From Isochrysis galbana (Eukaryota; Haptophyta; Isochrysidales; Isochrysidaceae), in NCBI GenBank assembly GCA_018136815.1, contig CM030944.1, positions 1,426,456 through 1,490,455 of the forward strand: a DNA stretch of 64,000 nt, read 5' to 3'. Both the position numbers and the translations under genes were made by a program. The notes beneath the pieces were generated by a model, which saw nothing but the letters and a program-made list of their open reading frames with translations, was not told where the DNA came from and ran no database searches. Below are positions 12,242-22,576 of the stretch, one piece after another (the stretch's first letter is position 1; every line of letters starts with the position of its first letter).

Positions 12242-13381
12242 TGTCGCATTCGCGAATCGACGCTCGTTAGGCTTCTCTCTTCTCTTCGTTCGGTATTTAT
12301 CGTTATAATTCTCTCGTTCTCGTTCTCGGTCAAAAACTTTGCGTGGACGCCTAGAATCTAGGGTTGTGGAGCGCTCTCTCTCTTTCTCTCGAAGAGAAGG
12401 GAAGTTTCCCCACCTTTCTTCCTCCCAGGCGCCTCGCAAAAAGGTTTAATTCGCTATCTCCCCGCGTTTCTTTACCTGCTTCTGGGGGCTGGGGGCAATC
12501 ATGTTTGGTTTGCCATCTCCCCTTGGAGATCGATCTAGGTTCGCTGCTTGGGTGAGGGAATCTTTCTCCTTGGTCCTTGGTTTGCCATCTCCCCTTGGAG
12601 ATTGATTTAGATTCGCTGCTTTGGATTTTGGTTATCCTTCCCCTTGATGCAAGTTGCCTGAAAGCCTTGGTCCCGTTGGTTTTTGGTTTTCTCCTCCCTT
12701 GGTTGCTACTCAGGGTTGCTCGATAGAAACGTCTAGAAGGTCCACGCTCAACAGCAAGATTTCTTCGATTGCAAGGATACCTCGCTGCGATCTGTATCCA
12801 ATGTGATCGCCGCGGTTGCGCGACATAACGTTCCTCTTCGACTTTCCGCCTTGGTGGGAAAATCCAAAGCGAAGACACGCTCCGACCATCGCTTTGGATT
12901 CTCTCTCTCTCTCGCTCGCTCTCTCTCTCCGTCTCTCGCGACGTGTTTGAGTTACCGGCGATGTGGGGTCTCGGTTATTTCATGTTTTGCTTGGTTTGGG
13001 TGAATGATTCTGGTGCGTTCGTGAGTCGGTGCATCTTGTTGTTTTCTGCATCGCTGTCCGACGTCCTGTCGTCAGTCGTCATCCGTCGTTCTCGCTCTCG
13101 TCGCTCTCGCTCTCGTAATACTCGTACCCTACAAACTCTCCTCGCCTCGCCAGCCCCTGCCAACACAGCCCTCCTCTCACTCACCCTCGCCTCTCGCCTC
13201 TCGCTCGATGTCGCTCTCGCCGCCGTCCTCGCCCTCGCTCAAGCCCGCCTGCCCGCCTTCCTCTGCTGACGGGCCTCAGCCCGTCAGCGTCTCCGAAGTC
13301 GTCTCCTCAGCCGCGCCTGCCGCCGGCATGCCTCCCTCCTCATTGTGCCCTCAGGCCCTATGGGCCATCCCAATTCGTCAC
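12242..13381 (+). mobile_element. TG...CA element, copy B (probable solo LTR), 1140 bp
   Basis: The element starts TGTCGCATTCGCGAATCGA and ends CCCAATTCGTCA, the reverse complement of copy A. It is flanked by an exact 5-bp duplication CAGCC at 12237-12241 and 13382-13386. Identity with copy A is high along the length, including the AATTCTCTCGTTCTCG and CTCGCTCTCGTCGCTCTCG blocks, with scattered indels. The flanks resemble the two sides of a repeat at 54348-54440 that lacks the insert. Its independent target duplication makes copies A and B two separate insertions and not an inverted duplication. Confidence 0.75.
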
Positions 13382-13517
13382 AGCCCTCAGCGCACCTGCC
13401 CGTACACCTTGGCGCGTGCTCAACTAACTTTATAGTTAGACGCGATGGAGCGCGCCAGCGACCAGCGAGCCTCTCCTCTCCTTCGGGCCCCCCGCCGAGG
13501 GCGGCCCCCCAGCCCCC

Positions 13518-14894
13518 ATGGACCTGTCGCAGTCGAAGCGGCCGCGTCCGCCGCCAGAGGCCGAGCAGGTGTGTGCGACCCCGGTCGCACCCCGCGGCCC
13601 GTGGCCTCGGCCACACCCAACAAGGCAGCCATGCTGGCCACCCCCATGGGGGCAGGCAGGCTGCAGTCTCCACCACCCAACCACCACGATCACACTGCCA
13701 CATCCTCCATGGGCATGCCTTATGGCAGAGGCCCCTCTCACCCCGGTGACGGTCGCGCTGCCACGGCAGCGCGACTCGAGGCCGGGTGGCCCCTATGGGC
13801 ACAACAACATGACAACATCCAATGACAAAACGTACAGCACACCCCCTTGGAAAAGCAGGGAAGACTGGCCAACAGGGAGCCGAAGGCAAACCCTGACCCC
13901 AAAAGCAACACAACACCCTCTCTCCCAACCTCTTGGCCCCGTGACACTCACCATCAACCTGCCCCTTCCTGCACCTCAGGAGCCTGACTCAGAAGAGGAG
14001 GACACCAATGTGAACACAGATGCCACGTACGACATGTCGTTCCATCAAGAGGGCGACCTCACCTTACTCGACACGACGGTCTATGCCGCCATTGTCGAGC
14101 TTCTACTCGAGCTCGAGGGTGTGGACCCCGAGCCCGACTTCTGGGCCCGATCCTCGAAGGGCCCATGGCACATCGGGGTGAACGAAGACTGCATGATGCA
14201 ATTCCAAACTCGTTACGGCGAGCACACCACGATCAAGGTCCACAACGTCGATGTCAAGGTGAAAATCAAGTTCGAATCTATCGAGAACAAACTCAACACG
14301 AAAGGCTCCTCGTCGCGCAAAGCGCTGTATGAGGCACTCCAAGACGTGGCGGCCCACGTCGTAATCGAAGCAGAGGGGCTAGCACAAGCCTCCGTCATCA
14401 CGCTGAGCGTAATCGTCAAGGCCATCGAGAAGGAAGGCTTCACCTTCCTTAAGGGGAATCGTGAACGCATGAAGCTCGAAGGCGAGTCCGGCACCTTCGT
14501 TTCCAAGGTAGCTCACTCCACGCGCTGGCACATCTACATTTCAGCGGTCCAAGGTAACTTCCTAGCGGGCAACTTTCCGCGCAAGCTGATCCTAATCATC
14601 GACAACAAAGCGGTGCCGGTCAACTACGCGATCCGCGCGTGCAAACCGTTGCAGATGCCCCGCCAAGCGCTGCAATCGGGCCACAAGCTAATGATACACG
14701 GCAGCACCAAAGGATGCAAGGGCTGGCGCCCAGAAGTAGCCCATGGCTTAACCCCCATGCACCGCCTCTGCGGATGCGATGCCGAGGCGGCAAAACGCAA
14801 AGAGCGCACCTTGGCGCGTGCTGTTGACACAGATACATACTCCTATGCACCCCTCCAAATCTCCCCCCTCGCATGCCCCCGGCTCCCATTCTAA
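13518..14894 (+). CDS. 458-residue ORF of unknown function, possibly transposon ORF1
   Basis: This is a single ATG-started open frame. The first ~150 residues are proline-, threonine- and histidine-rich and disordered-looking, followed by an acidic patch (EPDSEEEDTN). From about residue 175 on it looks like a folded domain, with alternating hydrophobic helices and strands (VYAAIVELLLELEG, ALYEALQDVAAHVVIEAEG, NFPRKLILIIDNKAVPV). A late cysteine/histidine cluster (CKGW...HGLTPMHRLCGC) might bind metal. I recognise no family. Its position among repeats, directly after copy B and before an R1-like repeat, and the layout of disordered N-terminus, folded core and Cys/His tail suggest the structural ORF1 of a retroelement. 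A lineage-specific host gene is equally possible. A long coding-like frame with realistic protein texture makes chance unlikely. Confidence 0.45.
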   Translation: MDLSQSKRPRPPPEAEQVCATPVAPRGPWPRPHPTRQPCWPPPWGQAGCSLHHPTTTITLPHPPWACLMAEAPLTPVTVALPRQRDSRPGGPYGHNNMTTSNDKTYSTPPWKSREDWPTGSRRQTLTPKATQHPLSQPLGPVTLTINLPLPAPQEPDSEEEDTNVNTDATYDMSFHQEGDLTLLDTTVYAAIVELLLELEGVDPEPDFWARSSKGPWHIGVNEDCMMQFQTRYGEHTTIKVHNVDVKVKIKFESIENKLNTKGSSSRKALYEALQDVAAHVVIEAEGLAQASVITLSVIVKAIEKEGFTFLKGNRERMKLEGESGTFVSKVAHSTRWHIYISAVQGNFLAGNFPRKLILIIDNKAVPVNYAIRACKPLQMPRQALQSGHKLMIHGSTKGCKGWRPEVAHGLTPMHRLCGCDAEAAKRKERTLARAVDTDTYSYAPLQISPLACPRLPF

Positions 14895-15189
14895 CTCCCC
14901 ACAAGTTAAAATGAGGGAAAACCCATTGAGGCGGACCGGTCGACGCCGGCCGACTCTCCGGGAAAAAGCACCGGGGGGGGGGGAGGAACCTCTCGTCGTG
15001 AAGAGGAACGGCCCTTACAGCTCTCGCCGCGAGCGGTCCTCGAGGAATAAAAGACTGCGCCTCGAGATACCTGCCACAAGGGTTCTCGTAGGCGCCTTGA
15101 GCCTCTCCCTCCTCATCTCCCACCTGTCGCCAGCCGCCCCTCTCCGCCCGTTTGCTTACGCAAACGGGTCCCATTTCTTACCGCACTCC

Positions 15190-15660
15190 ACACTCCATCG
15201 GGGGGGGTGCAAAACCCCCCCCTCTCCCTCTCTCCATTCTCCTCCTCCTGTGTCCCTGCGGCGCGTCGCCATGCGGCGCGCCACGGCCTGCTCTCAGAGG
15301 TCCTTTGGGGGCTCCCAGAGGGCCAGCCAGGGCAGCTCAGGGGGCAGTGGAGGCTGGGGCTCAGCCCCTGGCCCCCCCTGCCTCTCCCACGCTTGCCTCG
15401 CTGGCCATGGGAGCCGCCCAGAGGCATCTGTCTGCCTGGCGACCAGGGAAGGGGGGGGGGGTCAGCTCGAGGGCAGGCCCACGCAGGGCGTGGGAGTGCG
15501 AATCACGGCCCGCGCCCACTAGGGGTCTGGGCCAGTGTGGTGATTGCCTAGCCCTTGCCAAAGGGCAGGAGCTGTGGTTGATTGTACGGGCCCACCCCTG
15601 GGGGTGTCCGCGATGGAGAGAGGGGGGCGCGAGGCCCCCATTGACCCCTACTTATAAAAG
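15190..15660 (+). repeat. R1-like dispersed repeat, divergent copy c
   Basis: It shares the CTCAGGGGGCAG(T/A)GGAGG, CCCCTGCCTCTCCC and CTCGCTGG blocks with copies a and d in the same order. It ends in a GGGGGGCGCGAGGCCCCC hairpin instead of the usual GCTCGTGCC form. No protein is supported. The spacer 14895-15189 is unassigned. Confidence 0.5.
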
Positions 15661-16382
15661 TAGGTTGAGGATCAGGATTGAGGAAATTTGGAAATTTGAG
15701 GATTTTCCAGTACAAAGTTTCCAATAATACTCCCAATAACTAGAACTAGAGAGCGATGAAAAATATAAGATTACATTGTGGGAGCGCAGCGCGCGGACAC
15801 GTGCTTGCTATCTTCGTTCCAACCGAATTGTAACGTCTCGCACCCCCACTCTTTTCATATGATCTCCCCTTCCTCCCGACGCCTGTCGTACGAACCTGCC
15901 AGGAACTTCGGGCGCCCGATCTCAAAGAAGGCCCGCTCTCCCATCGTGACCCGCCGAGGAGCCAAAAATAGGAGGGGCATTCAGGACAGAACATCCCGAA
16001 GCCCGGGCGCTGCCGCCGTCGCTCGTTTCTCTCTTCCATGGCGGCTGGCTCGGGCTTTCCCCCCTCTTCCCCCCCCCCGCCCCCGGCCCCGCCCCCCCCC
16101 CCCCCCCCCCCCTCACCGCAGCCGGACGAGAGACCCTTTCCCCCCCGTCTTTCCTTCTTCCTCCCCCTCCTCTTCTTCTTCATCTTTTCGTACCCCAATC
16201 CTTCTCCCCCTCCCCCCCTTTCCCCCCCCGTCTTTCCTTCTTCCTCTCCCTCCTCCTCTTCTTCTTCTTCTTTTCGTACCCCAATCCTTCTCCCCCTCCC
16301 CCTCCTCCCCCTTTCCCCCTCTCCCCCCCGGTGTCGCGCGAGCCCTGCCGCCCACCCTCCCCACCTCGCTCGGCCCGCTGCG
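15661..16382. promoter_or_regulatory. 5' flank of the RING gene with duplicated pyrimidine tract
   Basis: Positions about 16133-16213 and 16215-16300 are a tandem duplication of a pyrimidine-rich segment containing TTTTCGTACCCCAATCC. Together with the C-run at 16098-16111 the strand is almost purely C/T for about 250 bases up to the start codon. Such tracts upstream of a gene often act in initiation, but this is only inferred from position. Confidence 0.4.
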
Positions 16383-19061
16383 ATGCCGCTCGGCCCAATC
16401 CTCCTCCTCACACTCGGCGCTCTCGAGTACGACGACTCCGACTGCAGCCACACCTTACGAGCGCTCTCGGGCACTGTCGAGGGCAGGCTCTCGAGCCAGA
16501 CGTTCCTCCAGCTCAATACTTCCGAGCGTGCCAGCTGCTTCTGGAGGCTTGAGCCCGAGAAGCAGATCGACAGGATCTACTTCACCACCACATCCCAATA
16601 CTTTGACGGAGATGACGCAATCGAGATGTTCTCCGTCATCGAGAATGGCACACTGTGAGCCTGCAACCATCTCTACCTTTGCGCGCGCTCGGCCGACACT
16701 CAACTGACACTCGTTGCATGCCTGCTCAACAATTGCACTCTCTCTTGCTTCGCTCGTGAACCCTGTGTGATGCCCACACACGCTCATGATTGCGCAGGAA
16801 AACGCTTACATCGGGCCAAGGTTTCAGCGCATCCAGACCCATCCCTCGTGAGATGGTGTTGTACAATGCGACAAACGCTCTGGTCATTCGGCTCACAGCC
16901 TCGTCGAACTTCACACGCTTTGTCATGAACTATGAGAGTGTTCCCGCACAAGCATATTGGCTGCTGCAGAGCCCCTGGATCGTGTTTTGGATCGCGGTTG
17001 GCATTGTGTTTCTTGCTGTCTGGGCTTGCGTGGTCACCTACATAATGTAAGCTGCCAACGCGTGTTAACAATACCTCACCAGCCAAAAGCGCCTGTCGAG
17101 CACATGCTAAGACCGCGTCCACGACGCGCTCGCCTGATGAGAGCAGAATGTTCCGCCAAGCCCAGCTGGAGCTAGATGTGCATGAAGGCTGCAGCGTGTT
17201 GCTGCCGAAGGTATTGACGCTCACCCACGGCGTGCCTGCAACTTGCCATGTTCAGATTTGTGAGGCAGTATCGTGGCTCCTCGTATGGAAGCTTCCTTCG
17301 CCGGCGCGCACACCCCGAGCTTGCTGACGAGGCGGAGTACTTGCAGTCACTCGAGGACCGGCGTTCGTCGGCTCTTGCCGAACTACCGGTACTATATGCC
17401 CGATACCAAGGTTGCGCGCAGGGGAAGTCTGGAAGCACTTGCATGGCACCTGACTGCACTTCACTCTTGGCTTCTCACCAATGCGCCTCCTTGATCAGGT
17501 CGAGACGTATCTCGAGAAGCGGAGGACATCTCAGCAGTCTCGAGCCTCTCGTCCCTCTCGTCCCTCTTTGAACAGCTCCGCGTATGACCGGGGGTCTTGC
17601 CGCTCCATCAGCAGCTCCGCATGGGAACGATCGTGCTCCGCTCCAGGCGAACGTGGGCCGTCGACGTCGTCAGTGTGCAGGTCCATGACGATTGATGTGC
17701 CATGGAGCGAAAATGCTGGGACGCCCAAGCTGCATCGGCCGCCAGGGCTCCCTGAAGACCACGCACCGGAGGGAGACGAGGAATCCGGGGTAATCTCGGG
17801 CTTAGAGTCGGTTCGAGAAGAGGCTCACGGATTGACCCTTCAACCACTAGGGTCAAGTACCAACGTCGCGGGAGAGGTTGCTACACAAGAAAGAACATCA
17901 GAAATGAGCAACGAGGAGGAGCTTGAGGAATGCTGCCTCTGTATGGAAGTGTTTGTAGACGACTCTTTGGTGCGTCAACACCCCAACGGTCCTCAAATGT
18001 CCTGGTCATACATAAAGCGCCGCGCCCACAAAGAGCACACCCTCCCCACCCACCGTTCGCCATGCACTTTGGCTAACCAACTTTGCCATGTGCTGTGGCG
18101 CCAGGTGTGTGTGCTTCCATGCAACCACTTCTTCCATAAGAGCTGCATTGAGACGTGGTTCAACGCCAACAAATATCAGGCTCGCTCTTGCCCGTTGTGC
18201 AAGCGAGACCCGCTCGCCGATATCTTCAAGGAGGATTCTTTGGATACGTTGACGACCGCTCAACAAGTCACTGCGGCTACACGCCCACGGCCACGCGCTG
18301 CTGCTACCAATGTTGAGCTTGGATTTCGAGTTGGTACATCCAGCCTCGCTAGTGCTCCTGTCATAGTGCCCGGAGACGTATCTCTACCTGCGACAGATGG
18401 TCACGAGCCCTCGGTTCGAGAAACCACCCCAAGGTCTGCCGACGTTTTGGAAGACCCAGTTGTTGCGGAGTCCCCGCCCACTGAGGGCCCTACTGTCACG
18501 AGTTCTGTTCGACATACCGATGAGGAGGCTTGTCGCATAGCGTGCACGGGTACATTAACATTGCCGTGCGAACAAGCGGCGTCGTTGGCTCGAGAAGAGG
18601 CCGCTGCCGCCTCGGAGGCACCGGCCATCCCTAGGCAACCCCACGTAGATTCGTTGAGCGACGAGAGAACACAGGTTGTTGATGAGATACCAGCTGAGAC
18701 GGCTGACGGCGCATCGGAAGAGGCTCGTGCAACCATCTTGGCCTCTTCCAACTCTCACTTTTTGGAAATGGCAGCGGCTCCAGCAGCGCTGACGGCCTTA
18801 GCGAGGATGGCTGAGCTCCCGGCGCCTTCGGCTGCCTGCACGCACGCTTCGCCGTCTATGCTTGTCCCAACGGATGGAGTTGTCGCAACAGAGCGGCCAG
18901 ACTTCCATGATGAACGTGCTGGCGAGGTGGATGTTTCAGCGGCTCCCGCTGATGAAGGTGCGATTCTAGGGTGGGAAGATTCGGGGCAGGTGGAGGCTGA
19001 GATGCACATGGTTAAGGTGTCCAAACCTGAGAATGCAGCTGTAGTACATGGCCTTGTTTAA
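16383..19061 (+). CDS. membrane-anchored RING-H2 protein with extracellular CUB-like domain
   Basis: Five exons, 16383-16654, 16798-17046, 17256-17388, 17499-17969 and 18105-19061, with consistent phases give 693 residues. Order of parts: a short signal peptide (MPLGPILLLTLGA); a CUB-like domain from about residue 22 to 148, with CFWRLEP, an acidic turn FDGDDAIEMF and the closing strand RFVMNYES; a membrane span (SPWIVFWIAVGIVFLAVWACVV) near 150-171; a basic cytosolic stretch; then RING-H2 starting CLCMEVF and continuing VCVLPCNHFFHKSC...CPLCKRD. The last ~280 residues are acidic, Ala/Glu/Thr-rich and probably disordered. The family role is an E3 ubiquitin ligase acting from a membrane. The fourth intron (17970-18104) is 135 bases and open in frame; removing it restores the normal RING spacing, which is why I splice it. 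The ectodomain assignment rests on pattern only. Intron donors are GTGAGC, GTAAGC, GTACTA and GTGCGT. Confidence 0.78.
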
Positions 19062-19252
19062 GCACCATGCCCGGTCTGATTCATGCCTAGCTTCACCCAT
19101 TTAGACACCCTCGTAAACACCACCGGAGCTGTCTCGGTCCACCCTGCGATCCTGAGTTTGATGCTGCACCATTTGGCTCCGATATGCGCCATCCTCGGCA
19201 AGATAAAAGTGTATGAACGCGCTCACCGCCGGCCCTTGCGAATTTGCGATAG

Positions 19253-19402
19253 TTAGGGCGGTCAACCAGGGGCTTTTTAATTACTAGTAAGGGTTTGGCT
19301 ACACTTTTTGACCGTGGAGCGATGTTCAATAAAAACCTCCACCTTAGGCCACCTGCCGCTGCCGCCACGAAAATCTTCGCCAGGAAATACGTGGGATTCG
19401 CC
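19253..19402 (+). repeat. GGGCGGTCAAA repeat family, copy 1
   Basis: It starts AGGGCGGTCAACCAGGGGC, runs through TTTTTGACCGTGG and AATAAAAACCTCC, and ends CCACGAAAATCTTCGCCAGG. The early GGTCAA and the later TTGACC are complementary, so an RNA copy could form a stem. Full-length relatives are at 20122-20262 (+) and 34525-34650 (-). The end motif alone occurs at about 1437, 20755, 35141 and 41822. Confidence 0.7.
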
Positions 19403-20121
19403 CCCCCTCCCCCTCTCCCCCGCTTCAATCACAATCACGAGCGCTCACACTCTACCCGTAGCGTAGGGCGCTGAGCCATCAATAGCGCATAGCGGGGCAG
19501 AGTTGGGGCCGTTTGCCACGAAAAGAGACTGCTTGGTGGATTCTAGCCATCGACGTCAGTGCGCCGCCGCTCTGCGCTCTCCTTGTTCCCCTACCACCAC
19601 AAAATTTTCAAAACTACAAACTACTAGCTACTAGCTACTAGGGCTAGGGCGATCAAACAACAACAACAAACAGCAAACAGCTATCTTAACACGCAGCCGC
19701 GGTCGAGTCTAGAGTGCAGAGTCTAGTCGCGAGGCTCCGCCTCCCTTGATTTGTTTCGTGCGGTTTCATGCTTGCCGGTTGGAGGCATGCATGGTTGGTG
19801 ACCCTGCTGCATGTACATGTACGTATGTGGTTGGTGTTGTTGTTGGTGGTGTTGAGTGTGGAGTGTAGCCCAAGCAAGGCTCAAGGCTCGCTATTAATAA
19901 TCGGCACTTTTTGAACCCCCCTACCTAGCTAGCTATTAACGGCATATTAATAATTGGCTACCGATTAATAGGTTGGCTTCACAAAACCAAAACCCAAAAC
20001 CCCCTATATTAATCGCCCTATTACTATTAATCGCTTCTCCGCCAAGCTTCGAGCTTCCAAAACCCCCCTATTACCTATTAATAGCCTATTAATATATATG
20101 GCAAGTGTACAAGTCTACTGT
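19403..20121. other. AT-rich unassigned spacer
   Basis: Contains repeated TTAATA/TATTAAT words (about 19893-20098), a CATGTACATGTACGTATG stretch at about 19810, and a CTACTAGCTACTAGC microrepeat at about 19619. No gene is supported. Base composition is clearly lower in GC than the flanking genes. Confidence 0.5.
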
Positions 20122-20262
20122 AGGGCGGTCAAACAGGGGATTGTTAACTATTAGTGTGGGTTGGGCTGATTTTTTGACCGTGGCGCGTGGCGCGAGGCAA
20201 AATAAAAAACCTCCGGGGGGGGGCCACCTACCGCCACGAAAATCTTCGCCAAGAAATACCCC
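20122..20262 (+). repeat. GGGCGGTCAAA repeat family, copy 2
   Basis: It runs from AGGGCGGTCAAACAGGGG to CCACGAAAATCTTCGCC, colinear with copy 1 with a few substitutions and a G-run. It abuts the non-LTR-type fragment that follows. Confidence 0.7.
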
Positions 20263-20480
20263 GGGGGCAAAGCGCAAAGCGCCGGCGAAATCCCTAGTCA
20301 TACTATACACGCTAGCCTGGAGGTACATCATAACTGACCTCTACAGAATACATTACGACGGCGCCGCATTCTCATTCTCAGAAGAATCGGTGCTTATAAG
20401 AACATTAGAAAGTTACATAACCCTTAGTAAGCCCTTAGCAAGGCTCTACTCTATGCGAACACGAAAAAGACTCGGCTAGG
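20263..20480 (+). pseudogene. 3' fragment of a non-LTR-retrotransposon-like ORF
   Basis: The open frame ends with LAWRYIITDLYR and about 35 more residues, terminating at a TAG at 20477-20479. The same block, IAWRYIIRDFYR, occurs in the fragment at 43014-43770, where it follows a Cys/His motif of the kind found after reverse transcriptases of LINE elements. Only the extreme C-terminal part remains here. The preceding residues of the open frame come from the unrelated repeat at 20122-20262. The family assignment is inference from the better-preserved copy. Confidence 0.45.
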
Positions 20481-20914
20481 ACTGCCCGAGCGGGTGCATG
20501 GGCAGACAGTCAAAGAAAAGGATAGACATGAACGATCCATACCCGCTATTCACGCTTCACGCTAGGCGCTAGGCAAATGTTGTACAGGTACCCAATAGTG
20601 GACCAGAGGGATTGCAAACAGGACTGGCAGCATCGTGAGAGAACGCGACAGACAGGTACCCAAGGGGAATAGAACCGAACACCGAACACTCAAGGCCACC
20701 TTGGACCTTGGGACCAAACAAAACATCATTGTGCCACGTAAGAGTGTAAGAGTAGGGCGGTCAAACAGGGCTTTTTATTAAGTACAGATAAGAATCGAGG
20801 TGAAGAGTGGAATGATAGTAACATTAGCGAATGGGTTAGAAACGTATTAATTAGGGCACCTTGACTGGCTGAGGGTGTAGTTCACCAAGGGGGGCTGGAG
20901 GACAGCCCCCCGAC
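20481..20914. other. unassigned spacer with one repeat end motif
   Basis: No gene is seen. TAGGGCGGTCAAACAGGG at 20754-20771 is the end motif of the repeat family described at 19253, without the rest of that repeat. Confidence 0.5.
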
Positions 20915-21140
20915 CCCCGATAGCTATCGGCGCCCGTCGTTTTCCCCCAATAATAGCTATTGGCGCCCGTCATTTCCCCCCCAATAGCTATCGAGGGCCG
21001 CCTTTCGCCTTTCGCCCCCGATAGCTATTGGAGGCCGACCTTAAAACGCGATAGCTCCCCGGGGGACGTAAAATCTCCCAATAGCTCTCGGGGGATTTTC
21101 TCGGTCCCCCGTCCCCCGGTAGCTCTCGGTGGGGCTGTTG
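20915..21140. repeat. degenerate direct repeats of a GATAGCTATCGG word
   Basis: About six units spaced 30-45 bases carry GATAGCTATCGG, AATAGCTATTGG, GATAGCTCCCCG or GGTAGCTCTCGG followed by G/C-rich tails such as GGCGCCCGTC. The core is palindromic. Two further units occur at about 34335-34380. Function is unknown. Confidence 0.55.
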
Positions 21141-21430
21141 GCGATAAGGCCTATAACCAGATAACTGGGTATCGTGCTACTCACCTACCCACATCCGATT
21201 TCCACTACCCACCTCCATGTGGGTAGGGGGGGGCTACTACCCACTGGTTCCGAATAGTGAAAATCCACTATTCAGGATAATCACCCGGGTAGCGGCGGCG
21301 GAGCCGCCGTACAGCAGTGCACAGTGCGCCGATGACAGGCCGGCGGCCTCGGCTAGCTCCCTACTAGGAATGTAATGAAACCTTATAGATACGAGCAATG
21401 ATAATGAGAGAGACCAGTGTTGGAATAGGT

Positions 21431-21626
<196 letters not shown>

Positions 21627-21776
21627 TGCATATTACACGCGCACACATGCACATGCGACAGTACACGGACGCCCAAAACGTACCACGTACCAACGCACGA
21701 CGCCCTTCTCCTTCCGAATCGCACACACCGCACCGGCCACCCAACGTACAAACATAAGGAAGAAAGGCAGGCGATC

Positions 21777-21857
21777 AATCGGTATTATGTGATGCGAGAA
21801 GGGCATGCTCCAAAGTGTCGTCACTTTGGCTTGCCTTCAAGTCGTCGTGGAGCTTTC
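21777..21857 (-). pseudogene. hAT transposase, extreme C-terminal end (split from 29371-29664)
   Basis: On the minus strand, directly beyond the copia insertion, the frame KLHDDLKASQSDDTLEHA continues to a stop (about 21777). It forms the tail of the hAT dimerisation domain whose main part lies at 29371-29664. The two parts were one sequence before the retrotransposon entered between the copies of CTTTC. Confidence 0.6.
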
Positions 21858-22470
21858 TATCGCACTGGCTGCCAGGGAGCAGCCAGGGCGGCAACAAAAA
21901 GCAGTAAGGTCATGACAGACAGTGAGAGAGACAGTGCTACAGGGGTGAGGGTCAGAACCTGGGACACCTGGGGGCACTGGGGAACTCACCAAGATACCCC
22001 TGGGGCACGGTGATTCTACAATAATCACATTCGCACAAACCCTTACATATACCCCACCACGGTTCTTTGGATGATACTCTGAGACAAACAGGAAGGCGTG
22101 CGAGGGAACAAAGAAGGAATCAAGGATTTAGGGAATCGGCGAGTATTGCCTTAGTATGAGCCGATGAAGCGTCGTGAGTGTTGATGAAGGTGAGATTCCT
22201 TAGGTGCACTAAGTCGATCTAGAGTGAGCTGAGATCCCCAAGATGAAGGCGAGGTCTAGAAGTCGATGTGCAAATGACTCGGGAACCCTAAGAACTCGAT
22301 GTGCATCAACTGCAGATGATAATGTAGAGAAGAGTCCAGAAGGTGGTGCACATGATGAAAGAGGCTGATGACTTGATGAAAAGGAATCTGGCAGACAAAG
22401 TTATCGGTAAAGACGATTCTATCGGTAAGGACCAATGGGTTGTGTTGGCAGATGACGGCACTCTGTGATA
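21858..22470 (-). repeat. copia 3' LTR
   Basis: 613 bp, about 99% identical to the other LTR. The polypurine tract (complement of CCCCCCC at 22471-22477) abuts its inner edge. Confidence 0.93.
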
Positions 22471-22576
22471 CCCCCCCATAAGGCGAGCACGGAGGGTGAG
22501 GCTTAGATACAGAGGATAAAGGTAGAAGAATGGAGAATGCCTTGCATGACAGTCGTAATACTCGGAGTGGTGTATG

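Noticed and set aside
15746-16787. Large ORFs over the pyrimidine tract upstream of the RING gene
   Set aside because: Compositional (RRRGRKKE or PPPLPPSP types). The only credible coding part is the plus-strand frame from 16383.
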